Source: Fistulifera solaris
Taxonomy: Eukaryota > Bacillariophyta > Bacillariophyceae > Naviculales > Stauroneidaceae
Direction of reading: 5' to 3'
Assembly: GCA_030295235.1 (NCBI GenBank)
Contig: AP026124.1
Location: 186,001 to 250,000 of the forward strand
DNA length: 64,000 nt
Shown: one piece after another, positions 21,501-30,744 of the stretch
Numbering within the stretch: position 1 is the stretch's first letter
How the letters are laid out: the number at the start of each line of letters is the position of its first letter
The notes under the pieces: generated by a model
Databases searched by the model: none
What the model was told of the DNA's origin: nothing
Seen by the model: only the letters and a program-made list of their open reading frames with translations
Program-made: the position numbers and the translations under genes

Positions 21501-22688
21501 TTAACAATGTGTTTTTCCGTCTTCTAGTTGCTGTTTAGCCAGTTGTACGGCTTCGTCTGCGATGGTCCTGACTGAGACGTCGAGTGACTTTGCTATTCTC
21601 ACGCAATGGTCAAACTCTGCTTTCAATGACACGACTTCTTCACCAAGATATCCGACTTTCACATCGACCCGCAATGCTTTCGCCTCATTCGAATTCCATG
21701 TTTTGCTTGTGACAGTCACCATGGTTCGATTCAAGGAGATTCTGTCTAGTTCTGTGACACGCACCCCCAGTGTCGTACTATGACGAAACAAGAGCTCCAG
21801 ACAGGTGTTTTGATTCGATTCTTTACAGAGACAATGAATCGTATGCGCGGCTCTTCCTTTTTTCATGACAATGGGAGTTATCCATGCGTCAGCAGCACCC
21901 CCTCGAGTCAAGAGCACATCGACACAGAAGGCCAAATATTCGGCGGTGCAATCATCAATGTTGGCTTCTAACATGAGTAACTTATTCAGCTGCCACAGTG
22001 TCGAAGACAAGGGCGGTGTGGTAGCCATGGACGTGCCCACGGATACAGAGGTCGCGTGAGGAATCGGGGATTGATACTCGGCATGACAATGCTGCGTCAG
22101 AATCATTGGCGGACAAGAGTAATTGACTGCATCGCGTTTGTCAACGTCCAGAAGTATCTTCAATAAAGGTAGGGCATCGGTGGCAACCAAAGGAACAGGC
22201 GACGTAACAAATATAGGTAACTGTGCCCAGAGAGCAGGACAACACTTAATGAGACCTGAAAGAGCCGGAATCGGACTCAGAGATATGTTTTGAACATCCA
22301 ACTGCTCTAGCCACCATAGTATACACATTGCCAAAATCGCATTTTCGACTGGCTCCAAGGGAGGAACGTCATCGTATCCCACTGTCATCTCGATGAGTTT
22401 TTGAACATAATCGCGGCCTTTTTGTAGAGAAGTTTCTTGTAGATCGAGGTTTTGGTCGATTGTTGACAATACATCCTCCACCACTGCATATTCTTCAAAA
22501 CGAATACGAAAGAAGGGTTCGCAGGATTGAAATATAATTTCGCGTACGATATGTGGAAATGTGTCTAAGATCATCCCCTCGATCAATTCGAGAGATAATC
22601 CGTTTGGAGCCTTGATGGACAAGATCGCCTTAGCCAGAGAGTGGACAGTTAGGCCTTCGCAGCAGTCGATATGCAGTAATAGGGGCAT
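21501..22688 (-). CDS. LarC-like protein (nickel-pincer cofactor biosynthesis, DUF111 family)
   Basis: This 395-aa intact, intronless gene encodes a LarC-family protein. In bacteria LarC inserts nickel into the pyridinium bis-thiocarboxylate mononucleotide cofactor of lactate racemase. The N-terminus (LLLHIDCCEGLTVHSLAKAIL) corresponds to the family's opening motif but lacks the usual GDM. The C-terminal half holds the family signature: LLMLEANIDDCTAEYLAFCVDVLL, then RGGAADAWITPIVMKKGRAAH. In many bacteria larC is two overlapping frames joined by ribosomal frameshifting; here it is one continuous reading frame. I see no LarA or LarB homologue in the window. No targeting signal is evident, so it is probably cytosolic. 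The cofactor role is inference from family. Confidence 0.82.
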   Translation of the reverse strand: MPLLLHIDCCEGLTVHSLAKAILSIKAPNGLSLELIEGMILDTFPHIVREIIFQSCEPFFRIRFEEYAVVEDVLSTIDQNLDLQETSLQKGRDYVQKLIEMTVGYDDVPPLEPVENAILAMCILWWLEQLDVQNISLSPIPALSGLIKCCPALWAQLPIFVTSPVPLVATDALPLLKILLDVDKRDAVNYSCPPMILTQHCHAEYQSPIPHATSVSVGTSMATTPPLSSTLWQLNKLLMLEANIDDCTAEYLAFCVDVLLTRGGAADAWITPIVMKKGRAAHTIHCLCKESNQNTCLELLFRHSTTLGVRVTELDRISLNRTMVTVTSKTWNSNEAKALRVDVKVGYLGEEVVSLKAEFDHCVRIAKSLDVSVRTIADEAVQLAKQQLEDGKTHC

Positions 22689-23296
22689 GACCTATCTAAT
22701 TCCTCATTAGTATCAATCTGTTTCGAAAATTTTTTGCTTTTTGTTATTCCCTATCGCCTTTTTCCGTTCCCTTTCCGCAAATAATAGGGGGTGCAAGATG
22801 AAACATAAGTGCAGAATGAATGGTGCATGTTGTCGAATGTTGATGGGTTCTTTGCTCGATCGACATCGTCCGGCTTTTGACTTTTGAATCTTTCCTCTAG
22901 CTTTCCGTTGACAAAGAGATCATACGTAGTACGTAATACTTCAGACCTAAAGTGTCAGCTGTCAGCTCACAGAATTTAAGTCCAATCCGTCTTACCTGTA
23001 TGGTAAAAGTTATTTTGCCGTTAAACCACTATTGCCATGATAGTCCACCAACTTATTAGAGCGTTACTCGCTCCTCAACTCCAAAGAGTACATCAGGTCC
23101 AAGTTCCGGATTCTGGAGGGATTCGATTCTGGTTCCGGGTACCAGGTATCTTTGTGATAGCGAGACGAGTAAGTTGACGCAAGAGCGTGTGTTGATGGAC
23201 CCAACAATTGAAGCAAACAAGAGTCGCACAGAATCAAGCTTAAGCAGCGCATTTCCGTTTCAAACTTTTATTGCATGAAACAACAACAGATCGACG
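22689..23296. other. Divergent intergenic region, no gene seen
   Basis: A 608-bp spacer between divergent starts. It contains palindromic short sequence ATACGTAGTACGTAAT at about 22922-22937 and a GGTACCAGG motif near 23139-23147. No coding sequence is supported. Confidence 0.4.
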
Positions 23297-26200
23297 ATGG
23301 CATCTGAGTACGACAACAAACCGGAAGCAGGTGCCTCTCCTCGCGCATTTTGTCCCCCCGGCCTCGATATCGATCAGATGGAAAGCCTCGTGGAGAATTT
23401 CGCCAAAGAAGATACTTTTGAAAGCAAAACAATCACTCGAATTATTGTCGAGAGGTATCTTTCCAAGGTGTGTTAACAAAAGGATCGAAATTATTCTATT
23501 GTGTATAGGAGGCTTTCAGCTCATTTGCTTTTCTCAATCTAGATCCTTTGGTACAATCCAGCACAAAATTACAAAAATGCTCCTTCGTTAAACAAGGCAT
23601 ACGCTTACTTTGAGCACATTACACTGCCACGGTACATTGTTGGCGATAATCAGGCCGGACATGTGATGCATCGGGCCGAACCGGGTGAGAGCTCGCTAAA
23701 AACGGAGCTCTATCCGGCTTTTACCACTCCTCCGTCCAGTCTCATCGAATGGGGGATCGGCATTGATATGTATTTTTCCAGTATTCGCTTGTTAGGACTG
23801 CTCTTATTGCTTGCCGGTTTGATGCATTTGCCCAATGTCTTCTTTTATGCGAGTGCGGAATACAGTCCGGATGGTCGGAATGCCGATTTTCCATTGGCGC
23901 TGAAAGGGACCGCTGTTTGCACTACCGGGGAATGGGTCGTGTGCGACGAGAGTTGTCGGGGGAAGTGGAGCAGTTCTGAGGCAGAGGAGCAAAGATACTT
24001 GCTGGATGGAGATACGATCTTGGTCTTTCGCAACACGTGTGAGGGTGGTCAGTTCCAACAAGGGATCGTCAATTATATTGTGCTGATCTTTTATTGGTCA
24101 CCATCTCCCTTTTTATTTACTATCTTCGCGCGCGAGAAATCCGGTTCGATGAAGACAAGTACGTCTTGGTAATATCAATACTTGTCAATACTTTTTCTCT
24201 CTTCAATCTGTTCTCATCCTCTGTCGTTTAACGCAGGCTGACAGCAACCGATTACAGTGTTCTGGTGGCAAATCCTCCTCCCGATGCCATTGACCCCGAT
24301 GAATGGAGGGATTTTTTCAATCAGTTTGCCGATAAAGGGGGAGGTGTGACAGCTGTCACAATTGCGCTGAACAACGAGGAGTTGCTTCAAAAACTGATTT
24401 ACCGCCGTGTGCACCGCAACAATTTGAGGATGAAGCTACCCAAAGGTATCGACATGGACGATGAAGACATGGTCCGATCTGCCGTTGCCGACTATATGCG
24501 TGAAACGGAAGCGGAACCCAGAGGTCCACTGTATCGGCTCTTTTCGTGTACTCTTCTACCTCTTTTGAATTTGTTTGGGATGCTTCTGTCAGCGGATGTT
24601 TTGGTAGATAAGGTCTTTGCGTTGACGGAAGAAATCAAAGAGCTTCAAAAGAAAAAATACGATGCTGTAAAGGTTTTTGTTACATTCGAAACGGAAGCAG
24701 GGCAGAGATCAGCGTTGTCCGCCCTTGCGGTTAGCAGACTTGATATCATGTTCAACAAGACCGATAACGTGCCACCCAGCATTGTCTTTCACGATACGGT
24801 TCTTAAAGTATCGGAGCCCAAGGAACCGAATTCGATTCGATGGCTTGATCTTAGCGCCGGAACGTTCCAGCGCGTCGTATGGAGACTGATCAATGCCGTC
24901 ATTACCCTCGGCATTGTTTCGTTTACGGGATATCTGGTGACTCAGGCTCGATACAATGTTGGTACAAGTTTGTCGTCCATTATGGTCTCAGTCTTCAATT
25001 CTATCATTCCTGTGGTCGTCAAAATATTGATGATATTTGAAAAGCACCATACGGAAGGAACGTTTCAGTCTAGCTTATATCTCAAGATTACGCTATTTCG
25101 ATGGGTCAATACGGCGCTTCTAACGAAGTTACTTACTCCTTTCACCATGACACTTTCAGATCGGAAGGAGGATGTCATTCGGCAGATTAATGCAATTCTC
25201 TGGGCGGAACTCTGGCTGGTACCGGGAATGCGATTGCTGGATATTTCCAGTAATATCAAAAGCACATTCTTGCACCTAGGGCGCACACGCAAGAGGAAAT
25301 GAATTTGTGGTTTCAAGGAACTGGTTTCAATCTCGGTGAAAGATACACTGACCTAACCAAAGTGCTATTTGTCTGTTTCTTCTATTCGGCTCTCATGCCT
25401 ACGGTTTTCTTCTTTGGATCCGCAATCTTGTTTCTGCAGTACTTCGTAAGTAAAGGCAGTTTTTATTTTTGGGCTGTGGCATTGACGCATGAACTCAGTC
25501 CTTACTCTTTTGTCCTGATTTAAGGCTGATTTGTACTGTCTAACCCGCATATGGGGTTGGAGTCCCTCTATCGGTAATGAATTGGCCAGATTCAGTCGTC
25601 GTTACTTTTTTACAGGATCGTTACTTGCTTACGCTATCGTGTCCGCATATGCATTTGCGCAGTTCCCTTATGATAACGTTTGCGATACGTCAGACCAGAA
25701 CACTATCAATAAGTTTACCTACACTAACGCAGTGTTTCAAAATGGGACAGCATACGGTAGGACGGTCGAGGTATCACAAGATGCGCGAGTTCAGTTCTGT
25801 GATCAGAGCTATCCGCACTTTGAAGGATTTGTTTTCCCACCTACGGAGAGGGTCCAGCGACTGGGCCAGAAGTGGATGTCTGATTCCCAGGCTATGTTGT
25901 CCAACCTTTATGGATTCACGGCATTGGTTCTAGTTCTTATTTACATCGTAATCTTCTTTGGAGCGTCGTTGCGAAACTTCTTTGTTTCATGGTTTCGCGG
26001 CGTGTACGTAACCGACGGCCAAGATCAGCATATCGATTTCTCGGCCCACCCTGGAATAGTTTGTTACGTGCCGCAAGTTCGGTGGGCGGGGTTCCCTTTT
26101 CCATTTTTGGCTTGCGATATTGACAGAATAGACCAGGATTTTATTGGATGGAATGACCCTCATCGATCCTACGATCATCACAATTTAATGTTTGATGTAC

Positions 26201-26421
26201 CTTGGGATGGAATGCCGAGGAAGAAAATAATCTACGAGAATACCCGAGGGAAGAAACAGATTGCTGCGCATGATGGCTTCCAGGAAAACTCGAATCGTTT
26301 ATCCGTGAAAACAAAATCTGGTCAGGTTTGTGCTGCTCGACCGATTTTCTCTATAATCAATCACTATCCTCCGGAATGGGTGTTGAATCTGGGATTTGAT
26401 GTTGATAAGAAAACTGATTAG
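23297..26421 (+). CDS. OSCA/TMEM63 (CSC1-like, DUF221) ion channel, two frame breaks
   Basis: This is a polytopic membrane protein of the hyperosmolality/mechanically gated cation channel family. Exons: 23297-23467, 23543-24158, 24237-25445, 25525-26421, with introns of 75, 78 and 79 nt. The start MASEYDNKPEAG is short and free of signal. Visible family marks are the cytosolic YSVLVANPPPDAID domain, the pore region VITLGIVSFTGYLV and FNSIIPVVVKILMIFEKHHTE, PRAHTQEEMNLWFQGT, and YTDLTKVLFVCFFYSALMPTVFFFG then LYCLTRIWGW. Single-base deletions break the frame at about 24089-24096 (IVLIFY to VTISLFIYYLRAREIRFDEDK) and about 25275 (STFL to APRAHTQEE). The domain order is complete across both breaks, so I treat it as one functional gene of about 960 aa. 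Confidence 0.88.
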
Positions 26422-26547
26422 CCTAGTAGAACTTGAATTTCAAAATGTATGTTTTTCGTTAAATCGATGGACTAGCGTTTAGTAGACAACGTTCAAAAAG
26501 GACTTTGAGTAATCATGCACAGAACGTTGCGGACTTTCCAAATGCAT

Positions 26548-28266
26548 TTAGCCTTCCAAGTCGATTACATGTGGCCAGAATCCTCCCCAACGACTTTTTC
26601 GAGCTGCGGCATAGAGACCAGGTGCAGCAATCGATGCTGACTTACTCACTTTGTACCTAGCGATCCTACCTGGTGCAGTACAGCCTTCAACAAATACGTG
26701 TCCCTTCTTTTTCCTGGGTGCTCGTACGATACGAGAAAAAGAAGAACGCTCTTCCCGTACTATTTCCAAACCCAAAGCACTTTCATCACTGTGCGATAGA
26801 TATGCTTCTTCAAACGTTTGCACTCTTTGATCGAGGTCTTGAAACGCTATCATTGCATCCTGAACATCGTCTTCCACACGTATGCGAGAATTCACCAAAC
26901 TTTCTTTGAGAAGCTGTGTGAGCGTATTGTCGACTTCCTGGCTGCTGTCGGAATCGATCAATTTCGATCGCTTCTGTACCACCAAATAAGAAAATTTCTC
27001 ACTTTTACTCTTTCCTCGCTGCGCCGGTAGCGAATGGACGAAACTACAGTAACCTCGGGACATTTCGGGTTGCTCCACTTCGTCTTCATCGATCTCTATA
27101 TTTTCATTGTCTTCGTCGTCCGTTTCATCCTTATCTTGTACTACGTCTTGTTGTGTTTTCTTCCAATTGTTAGGTCTGGAGTGCGGTGGCAACCGTTCCA
27201 ATGGACATGGTCCATGATGTGTACAGGGAGCGAGTATGCAAAAATCGTCTTGTGTATCCTCTTGTGAAGCGGCTAGTAAGAAATTCCGCACCATCCGGAT
27301 GGTGGCAAAGCCATCGGGCGTACCAGGCTCAATGACAACTAGCACTCCCTGATCGTTTAACTTTTCCCACAAGAGTGTAATGACCGACAGTGCTGCGGAT
27401 CCATATGGCAATTCGGTCAATCCATAGGCACAGAGCGCTAAATCGAACGAAGCCATTTCGGACGAAGTGGCGTCTTCTTTGTTGGACGAGGACAAATACG
27501 ATGAAAATGTCACTCGCGGAGGTAGATTGTGTCGTTCCAAAATGTCTTGAAGTATTTCTTGAGCACAGTGCCGCATAGTTTGTGACGGATCAATCCCATG
27601 AATCCATTCAATGTGTGTTGATGCTTTATAGTCATCTACCGAATGGTTCGAGAAGAACACTTCCAGTGCCGCAGCGGACGCACTGCCACAGCCAATCCCA
27701 AAGTCCAGAATTTTCCGTGGCTGCCATGAGGAGTCAATAATACCTTTGGGTTTCATGAGCAACGCTTGTGTTTCTTGTAAGACGCGACTGACGACCGCGT
27801 AGTTGGGTTGGAAGCGAAAATATAAGGATGCCCACGTTTCTTCTCTTCCGTATAAAACCAACGGCGTATCGGACTTTTTTGCTGGATCATTCCGCAACAG
27901 TCTCCTTCGTTCGGCTTCTCGTTGTTTAACGAGATTTTTGTGTACATTGACGATACGATCTTGGTAGACTTGTTGTAAATGTTTGCGTTTGTGCAGTTGA
28001 GGAACGGATGGTAAGGCTCCCGCATCCGTCACTCTCCAAGGTGCTCGTGCGGGAAGTTCGAGTAATGTTTTCCAGGGTTGTCGCTCATCCGTTTCGTCGT
28101 CCTCTTCCTCCAAATCATTCGGATCGACCGCCGCCGGACGAGAAAGGGACGGTTGTGTGGCGGATGTAGTTATTTGTCGCGTGCTGATCCGCGTCAGTTG
28201 GGTTTGGAGGGAAGAAGAAGATGGTTTACGCTTCGTAAGCAAACAACAAGTTTTTGATCGTATCAT
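26548..28266 (-). CDS. METTL17/Rsm22 mitochondrial ribosome assembly factor
   Basis: This is a Rsm22-family methyltransferase-fold protein that helps assemble the small mitoribosomal subunit. From the ATG at 28266 it has 572 aa and begins MIRSKTCCLLTKRKPSSSS, a basic Ser-rich presequence fitting mitochondrial import; an in-frame ATG at 28359 would add 31 less presequence-like residues. Marks are the SAM-fold glycine motif ILDFGIGCGSASAA, the cysteine cluster APCTHHGPCPL followed later by RGYCSFVHSLP (family members bind a [4Fe-4S] cluster with such cysteines), and a conserved tail GHVFVEGCTAPGRIARYKV and SRWGGFWPHVIDLEG. An acidic insert lies between the Cys motifs. Whether it methylates rRNA is doubtful for the family. 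Single intact exon. Confidence 0.88.
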   Translation of the reverse strand: MIRSKTCCLLTKRKPSSSSLQTQLTRISTRQITTSATQPSLSRPAAVDPNDLEEEDDETDERQPWKTLLELPARAPWRVTDAGALPSVPQLHKRKHLQQVYQDRIVNVHKNLVKQREAERRRLLRNDPAKKSDTPLVLYGREETWASLYFRFQPNYAVVSRVLQETQALLMKPKGIIDSSWQPRKILDFGIGCGSASAAALEVFFSNHSVDDYKASTHIEWIHGIDPSQTMRHCAQEILQDILERHNLPPRVTFSSYLSSSNKEDATSSEMASFDLALCAYGLTELPYGSAALSVITLLWEKLNDQGVLVVIEPGTPDGFATIRMVRNFLLAASQEDTQDDFCILAPCTHHGPCPLERLPPHSRPNNWKKTQQDVVQDKDETDDEDNENIEIDEDEVEQPEMSRGYCSFVHSLPAQRGKSKSEKFSYLVVQKRSKLIDSDSSQEVDNTLTQLLKESLVNSRIRVEDDVQDAMIAFQDLDQRVQTFEEAYLSHSDESALGLEIVREERSSFSRIVRAPRKKKGHVFVEGCTAPGRIARYKVSKSASIAAPGLYAAARKSRWGGFWPHVIDLEG

Positions 28267-28833
28267 TGTTATTCGTTCCCTTGTACAAATACAAATTATT
28301 GCTAGATAATCTTTCACTTGATGATGGCAATGCAAAAGGAGTGCGATGGATGCGATCACAGGATTTTTTTTCCTTGAGGTCCTTGATGGGCCATGTGCCT
28401 GAAATGCGTCTTGCCTTCATCCGTCGTCGGGACGGAAAATGCCGTCGTACCTGGTACGGTATACAAAGCAGTATCCAAAAAATCTGTGACTATCGATCCA
28501 AGTGTAAGCGACCGTTCTCCACGACCGCATTTCAGTCATGAATCATAATTTTTCCGACCAAAACTACGTCAACATATTACCTGGTACTGGTTCGGTACCA
28601 TAGCTCATACCTCATACCCTTTGTATGCTAAAATACCGTTGTACCTTGTACTTATTTCGATGCTAGGGCTGATTTACCAGGTACACCCTAGAAAGAAAAG
28701 AAATCGTCTTTTTTCGAAAATGGGCTGCGCCACGTTTCTACTAATGTCCGTCCTTCGCACGACGCAAGATACCAGGGTACTGAAACTGCATGGATGGCGA
28801 ATGGCGACCATCTCGCGATCGCGATCACCAAAC
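28267..28833. other. Intergenic before the transposon
   Basis: Promoter side of the METTL17 gene. It contains several GGTACC-type motifs (about 28448-28460, 28580-28605, 28675-28685). The last eight bases, 28826-28833 (CACCAAAC), are the left target-site copy of the following transposon. No gene. Confidence 0.45.
28826..28833. repeat. Left 8-bp target-site duplication
   Basis: CACCAAAC directly before the left TIR; identical copy at 30611-30618. Confidence 0.85.
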
Positions 28834-28903
28834 GGCAACCACTCCATGCTGGTGGACCTTTTTGGATTTTTATTGCTCGGGAGCGAAGCGAGCGATGGGC
28901 AGA

Positions 28904-28919
28904 CGCCGAAAGGCGTCTT
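28904..28919 (+). other. Perfect hairpin GACGCC-GAAA-GGCGTC
   Basis: A 6-bp GC-rich stem with a GAAA tetraloop, followed by TTT, lies just inside the left end of the transposon. It looks like a very stable RNA or DNA hairpin (GNRA-type loop). Its role is unknown. Confidence 0.5.
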
Positions 28920-28964
28920 TCTCAATAAATTTTCGCGTTTCGTCGTTCGCACAAACACCACACC

Positions 28965-29516
28965 CCCATATTTTCTGGGTACGTCACAACACCGCACTCC
29001 CATATTTTCTGGGTAGGTGAACCACTCGCCCATATTTTCTGGGTACGTGAAAACACCACTCCCCCATATTTTCTGGGTACGTGAAAACACCACACACCAC
29101 ACTCCCATATTTTCTGGGTACGTCACAACACCGCACTCCCATATTTTCTGGATACGTGAAAACACCACACCCCCCCTATTTTCTGGGTACGTGAAAACAC
29201 CACACACCACACTCCCATATTTTCTGGGTTCGTGAAAACACCACACTCCCATATTTTCTGGGTAGGTGAACCACTCGCCCATATTTTCTGGGTACGTGAA
29301 AACACCACTCCCCCATATTTTCTGGGTACGTGAAAACACCACACACCACACTCCCATATTTTCTGGGTACGTCACAACACCGCACTCCCATATTTTCTGG
29401 GTACGTGAAAACACCACTCCCCCATATTTTCTGGGTAAGTGAAAACACCACACTCCCATATTTTCTGGGTACGTCACAACACCACACTCCCATATTTTCT
29501 GCCATATTTTCATGGT
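28965..29516. repeat. Minisatellite array inside the transposon
   Basis: About 16 tandem units of 30-41 bp share the core CCCATATTTTCTGGGTA followed by a variable spacer (CGTGAAAACACCA, CGTCACAACACCGCA or GGTGAACCACTCG types). The order of unit variants starting at 28999 is repeated starting at 29248, so a block of units has been duplicated (higher-order structure). Unit lengths are not multiples of three and all three minus-strand frames through the array are open, so the long open frame there is not evidence of coding. A 26-bp direct repeat (28927-28952 and 29541-29566) brackets the array. Confidence 0.92.
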
Positions 29517-30610
29517 ACGGTACAAGTACAGTTTTCGCGTAAATTTTCGCGTTTCGTCGTTCGCACCAAACCTTCGTTCCTCAATAAATTTCTTTCGTCG
29601 CCATCGACATCAAACTAGCGTTTTCAATCGAATTTCGCGTAGCTTTTGCTCTTTTTAGCTCAATACACTTTCGTATGAATATGCGATTTATAAATGAGCA
29701 GTTTCTTGGCGATCCTTGAGGGTAAGAGTGCCGATTTGTCGGCTTTTAATTCCCTGTCGACAGAGATAACATTGCCGACAAAAGATCTCCGAAAGCCGAG
29801 AAACATTCTGACGCCATTCTGTGGCAATGCTCAAAAGCATCTTGCTTCGCTTCAGACGTTCTCACAAGAAAAGGCTTCTTTATCGTCCCATTCTTGCTAA
29901 TCGATTTTCGCTTCAAAATTTTCTTTCTCCTTGCGTCGGATCATCATCTTCGCACGAGCGACAGAACCGCTTAGATTCAAATAAACTTAAGTCAATAGTA
30001 ACGATTAATGAATATATTTTTCCTCTTACCAATAAAACATCTATTTTTCCTCTGATATATCATTGTCGGGACCAAACTGAGTATTTACTTTGTACGCGAA
30101 ACTCGCTTTATGGCTTTCGGAATCGAGGCCAAATGCACGCTTCCTGACGGTTATTGTTGATTCACAGCTCTTCATTCAAAATTTAGAGATATTGCGGATT
30201 TTTGAGGCAAGTTACAAGCCGAGAAAAAGTAAGAGCAACCCGGCCCAATCCGAAAAGATATCGCCACTGCCTTTCCACAGAGCTTTTCTTGAGCGCTGCG
30301 TACGAAGTCATCACATAAACTACTATTCATCCTCATTTCAATCCACAGGATGTAAAAATCGCTGGTTTATGCAACAATAGCTTGATCCAAAAATGACCAT
30401 GGATCGCCATTTTTTAAACCCGCCCGCCCGGATCGCGTACAGGCGCTTTAAAAGTCGCTTTTGGATAACGCATTCTGATTGGTTGGACCTGATTGTGATT
30501 GGCTGCATCCAAAAAGTTTTTTGGATGGCATGTCGCTAAGGTATGTCTTCCTCCTAAGTAAATCCAACGGCGGACGGTCCAAAAAGGTCCACCAGAATGG
30601 AGTGGTTGCC

Positions 30611-30618
30611 CACCAAAC
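30611..30618. repeat. Right 8-bp target-site duplication
   Basis: CACCAAAC directly after the right TIR; identical to 28826-28833. Confidence 0.85.
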
Positions 30619-30744
30619 ACCGCAAAGTTAACAGGGGAAGTGTTGTTCGTTCCTGTTTTGCAAACAATAGAAACTAGAAACAATAGTTACTTGTACAAGG
30701 TAATGCCAAACAATTCAAATCAATAGGAAACCCTTTGACGGAAA

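Larger units (their letters stand above)
28834..30610. mobile_element. Non-autonomous DNA transposon with 33-bp TIRs and 8-bp target duplication
   Basis: The left end 28834-28866 begins GGCAACCACTCCAT and ends CTTTTTGGA; the right end 30578-30610 is its reverse complement with one mismatch in 33 bp. Immediately outside both ends lies the same 8-bp word CACCAAAC (28826-28833 and 30611-30618), a perfect target-site duplication. The element is 1,777 bp. No transposase is visible: the open frames inside are short or run through a minisatellite. An 8-bp duplication fits hAT, P or Merlin-type elements; the GG start and TIR length lean slightly to Merlin-like, but the superfamily is not settled. TIR identity of 32/33 and the perfect duplication suggest a young insertion. 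It inserted between the promoter side of METTL17 and the start of the Urb2 gene. Confidence 0.87.

Noticed and set aside
28965-29516. Possible CRISPR array
   Set aside because: Spacers fall into three recurring types instead of being unique, units vary in length, there are no cas genes, and the surrounding genes are eukaryotic nuclear.
28674-29525. Long minus-strand open frame through the minisatellite (repeats of PENMGVW and PRKYG)
   Set aside because: All three frames are open through the array because the unit contains no stop on that strand; unit lengths are not multiples of three, so the reading frame drifts. No start context or domain.
28834-30610. Retroelement or viral fossil
   Set aside because: Ends are inverted, not direct, repeats; there is no polymerase, capsid or integrase-like sequence. 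It is a plain DNA transposon.
30414-30683. Minus-strand open frame across the right end of the transposon
   Set aside because: It crosses the TIR and target duplication and has no domain; it cannot be an ancestral gene.
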